NCBI GenBank assembly: GCA_020426505.1
Contig: JAGQPX010000058.1
Coordinates: forward strand, 1 to 64,000
DNA length: 64,000 bases
Source of the DNA: Planctomycetaceae bacterium
Lineage (GTDB): Bacteria; Planctomycetota; Planctomycetia; Planctomycetales; Planctomycetaceae
Direction of reading: 5' to 3'
The translations under genes and the position numbers were made by a program. Shown in pieces: positions 61,888 to 64,000 of the stretch. The stretch's first letter is position 1, and every line of letters starts with the position of its first letter. A model generated the notes under the pieces. It saw only the letters and a program-made list of their open reading frames with translations, did no database searches and had not been told where the DNA came from.

Positions 61888-63810
61888 GTGAGTGAGGTCA
61901 TGTTGGACTGGGAACAGCTGTGTGATGAGCGGCTCCGTGAGGTCGAGTTGGCTGACCTGCCAGGCCGCCTGGTGATCCCACGACCGCCCAAGTCGATAAC
62001 AACGTTTCTGGAGATCGCGAAAAGCACCGCCTCTGACCTGCGAACGCTTATTGAGATAATCGAAAGAGACACAGAGCTAAGCTCTCAGGTACTCCGGCTG
62101 ATCAACAGTAGTGCCTATGGCCTTAATCAGAAGGTGGCATCAATTCCACGCGCGAGCACATTGCTCGGGCATCGTCGATGCAGAATGCTGCTTATGAGTG
62201 CTGCACTAACTGCGTCGATGCGTTCAGTGAACTCGATCGATAAGAGCGATGGTGACTTTCTGTCACGGTCACTGGAAAGGGCGGTCTTTGCACGCGTAAC
62301 CGCCGAAACACTCGGGGTCGACCCCGAGGCCGCGTATGTTGGCGCATTGCTGCAAGATCTTCTCCTGCCGCATCTACAACGTGCGTATCCGAACAAATAC
62401 GATCACTTCGCTTCGTCGGAGCAATCGCTCAGCATCCTTGAACAAGAACACTTTGGCTGGAACCACGCAACAATGGCGGCCAAAGTCTTAACATCTTGGA
62501 GTTTTCCAATAGAAGTCGTCTGTTGTGTGGCATTCCACCATGACCTCGATTTAATTGTGAGTAACGACGGCTATCGCGATTGCGGTCTCATTGCGCCGGC
62601 AATCAGCGCCTTATTGCCGGACGTCTTCCGCCAGGAACCGGAAGGTGTTCGCCGGTTGTTTCAACTTCAAGACACAGTTCCAGAACTAAGGTTTATCGAG
62701 ATCGCAGCTGAGGTGGATGAGGAGTTTCATCAACTCGGTCCGATGAGCAGTCACAGGATTTCATTGTGTGATCATCTGTCACATCTTGCGATGACCCTCA
62801 TTGAACATGACAGAAGCCAAACAAACTGGTTGGGACGGACGATTGGACAGTACACGCTTGAAAAGAAGATCGGCGCAGGAAGCATGGGCGAAGTATATCG
62901 CGCGCGCCACTCGATGCTTCGCCGCCCTGCTGCAGTCAAGCTGATGGCGATGTCCCATCTCTCCAGTGAAACTCTCGTGAGGTTTGAAAAGGAAGCTCAC
63001 ATCACAAGCGAACTCTCAAGTCCGCACACCGTGCAAGTCTACGACTATGGGGCAACTCCAGAAGGAGTCCTGTTCTACGTGATGGAGTACCTTGACGGAA
63101 TGACCTTGCGAAGAATGGTCGAAGAGTATGGACCATTGCCTGAAGGTCGCGTTATTCATATCCTTTCTCAAATCTGTGGCTCACTCGCTGAGGCTCACGG
63201 GAAAGGGCTGATTCATCGCGATGTCAAACCAGACAATGTCCTTGTGTCGGTTTGCGGAGGGGTAAGCGATGTTGCAAAGTTACTAGATTTTGGACTTGTC
63301 GAGGTTGTCGGCGGAGCGGGCAGTCCGTCCAGCGGCAAGCATCTTCAAGGGACGCCGCTCTATATGGCTCCAGAGGCAATTGTAGATCCGGAGAAGATCG
63401 ACGAACGGACTGATGTCTATGCATTGGGAGCCGTCGGGTACTATCTGCTTTCCGGGGTTCCACTCTTTTCCGAAACTAAGGTTGTTGACGTACTCCAGCT
63501 GCAGGTGACTCATGACCCGCCATCCCCATCACAGAGAAGTGGCCGAGAGATTGCAGAGGATTTGGAAGCCCTCGTCATGCAATGTTTGAGAAAAAATGCC
63601 AACGAGCGGCCTCACAATGTGATGTCGGTTGCAGAGAAGCTTTCACGGTGTCGTTCCGCGAATGGATGGTCGTTTGACGACGCTCATAGATGGTGGTCCC
63701 AGCACGTCACTCCTGCTTCGACGACGACAGCGAGTTGGTCGGAACCTCCTGGGAGTAAGGTGACTCAAGATGAGCTAGTTTCAACGATTCACATCAACAC
63801 AGACACCTAA
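61888..63810 (+). CDS. HDOD-serine/threonine protein kinase fusion
   Basis: The protein has 640 residues if it starts at the GTG at 61888, nine bases after AGGAG. An ATG at 61900 and a TTG at 61801 are alternatives. The HDOD domain (about residues 20-240) shows LRLINSSAYGLNQKVASIPR and later HATMAAKVLTSWSF. The kinase domain starts near 325: IGAGSMGEVYRARH (P-loop), AAVKLMAM (catalytic Lys), LIHRDVKPDNVLV near 442 and LLDFGLVE near 466, then GTPLYMAPEA. All catalytic residues are kept. It may phosphorylate targets in response to a signal on its HDOD part. No transmembrane span is seen. Confidence 0.9.
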   Translation: MSEVMLDWEQLCDERLREVELADLPGRLVIPRPPKSITTFLEIAKSTASDLRTLIEIIERDTELSSQVLRLINSSAYGLNQKVASIPRASTLLGHRRCRMLLMSAALTASMRSVNSIDKSDGDFLSRSLERAVFARVTAETLGVDPEAAYVGALLQDLLLPHLQRAYPNKYDHFASSEQSLSILEQEHFGWNHATMAAKVLTSWSFPIEVVCCVAFHHDLDLIVSNDGYRDCGLIAPAISALLPDVFRQEPEGVRRLFQLQDTVPELRFIEIAAEVDEEFHQLGPMSSHRISLCDHLSHLAMTLIEHDRSQTNWLGRTIGQYTLEKKIGAGSMGEVYRARHSMLRRPAAVKLMAMSHLSSETLVRFEKEAHITSELSSPHTVQVYDYGATPEGVLFYVMEYLDGMTLRRMVEEYGPLPEGRVIHILSQICGSLAEAHGKGLIHRDVKPDNVLVSVCGGVSDVAKLLDFGLVEVVGGAGSPSSGKHLQGTPLYMAPEAIVDPEKIDERTDVYALGAVGYYLLSGVPLFSETKVVDVLQLQVTHDPPSPSQRSGREIAEDLEALVMQCLRKNANERPHNVMSVAEKLSRCRSANGWSFDDAHRWWSQHVTPASTTTASWSEPPGSKVTQDELVSTIHINTDT

Positions 63811-63998
63811 CGTCTCAACCATCTCGGGGAGTACAGCCTCGTGATGCCTCGTCGAGACGCCGACCATCATGGTCCGGAGCATGCGATCAGCCCGCCGTTC
63901 GTCTTTCCGCATCGCCTCGATCGCCGGAATCTTGACCTCGACCGACATCCCCCAGAGCCACCACCGACTCTTCAACCTTCCAAGACAACCGTGACATC
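63784..63998 (-). pseudogene. IS256-type transposase remnant
   Basis: The minus strand reads SRWWLWGMSVEVKIPAIEAM and RRADRMLRTMMVGVSTRHHE, then AVLPEMVETLGV, a layout seen in the N-terminal part of IS256-like transposases ('..vprvRd....L...yl.GlStR.y..v...a.tlGvs.s.vS'). It has a stop just upstream and breaks off at GVCVDVNR, overlapping the kinase stop by 27 bases. It is a truncated relic. Family assignment is tentative. Confidence 0.45.
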
Positions 63999-64000
63999 AT

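Noticed and set aside
1-64000. CRISPR array or phage structural genes
   Set aside because: I saw no regularly spaced repeats, cas-like proteins, capsid, tail or terminase genes anywhere in the window.

Overview
The window looks like a stretch of planctomycete chromosome. I infer this from the mid-50s GC feel, the HDOD and HDOD-kinase proteins, the integrase type, the flagellar gene set with outer-membrane rings, and the weak Shine-Dalgarno use. No rRNA or marker gene is present to prove it. About 41 kb in the middle (10.6-52 kb) is one nearly complete flagellar locus. Accessory DNA lies to the left and signalling and metabolic genes to the right.

Left arm (1-10.6 kb). The 3' end of an Lhr-type helicase gene converges on two overlapping genes for an AddA-like UvrD helicase-nuclease and an AddB-like PD-(D/E)XK nuclease with a probable Fe-S cluster. 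Then comes a strip of mobile-element debris: the 3' half of a tRNA-Arg(CCG) gene, a tyrosine integrase broken by one stop and one frameshift, an IS5-like transposase 5' end and an IS3-type transposase fragment with two TAG codons. A small zinc-ribbon protein follows.

Flagellar locus. Minus operon A (20.1 to 10.6 kb) encodes flgF, flgG, flgA, flgH, flgI, flgJ, a flgN-like gene, flgK, flgL and an HDOD-like protein. Plus operon B (20.5 to 27.9 kb) encodes fliL, fliM, fliN, fliO, fliP, flhA, a small membrane protein, fliA, a CxC mini-protein and a coiled-coil lipoprotein. Minus block C (36.1 to 28.0 kb) encodes two TPR proteins, one with a secretin-type domain, a small helical protein, a receiver-less sigma-54 activator, fliK, flgD and flgE. 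Plus block D (36.3 to 40.6 kb) encodes flgM, fliC, fliD and fliS, with a strong terminator after fliC. Minus operon E (52.0 to 40.6 kb) encodes flgB, flgC, fliE, fliF, fliG, fliH, fliI, fliJ, motE-like, fliQ, fliR, flhB, motA and two motB-like genes. A sigma-54 activator, FliA and FlgM together suggest the usual hierarchy: sigma-54 for hook-basal body genes, then sigma-28 for late genes. No chemotaxis genes are present, and the switch proteins FliM and FliG lack the motifs known for CheY binding and for FliM-FliG contact.

Right arm (52-64 kb). An HDOD-GGDEF protein, a short unknown gene, an IS3-type transposase ruin and an HDOD protein are followed by nhaA, a soluble transhydrogenase, NADP-type glutamate dehydrogenase and an HDOD-Ser/Thr kinase fusion. 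The window ends in a transposase remnant. Insertion-sequence scars therefore flank the flagellar locus on both sides.
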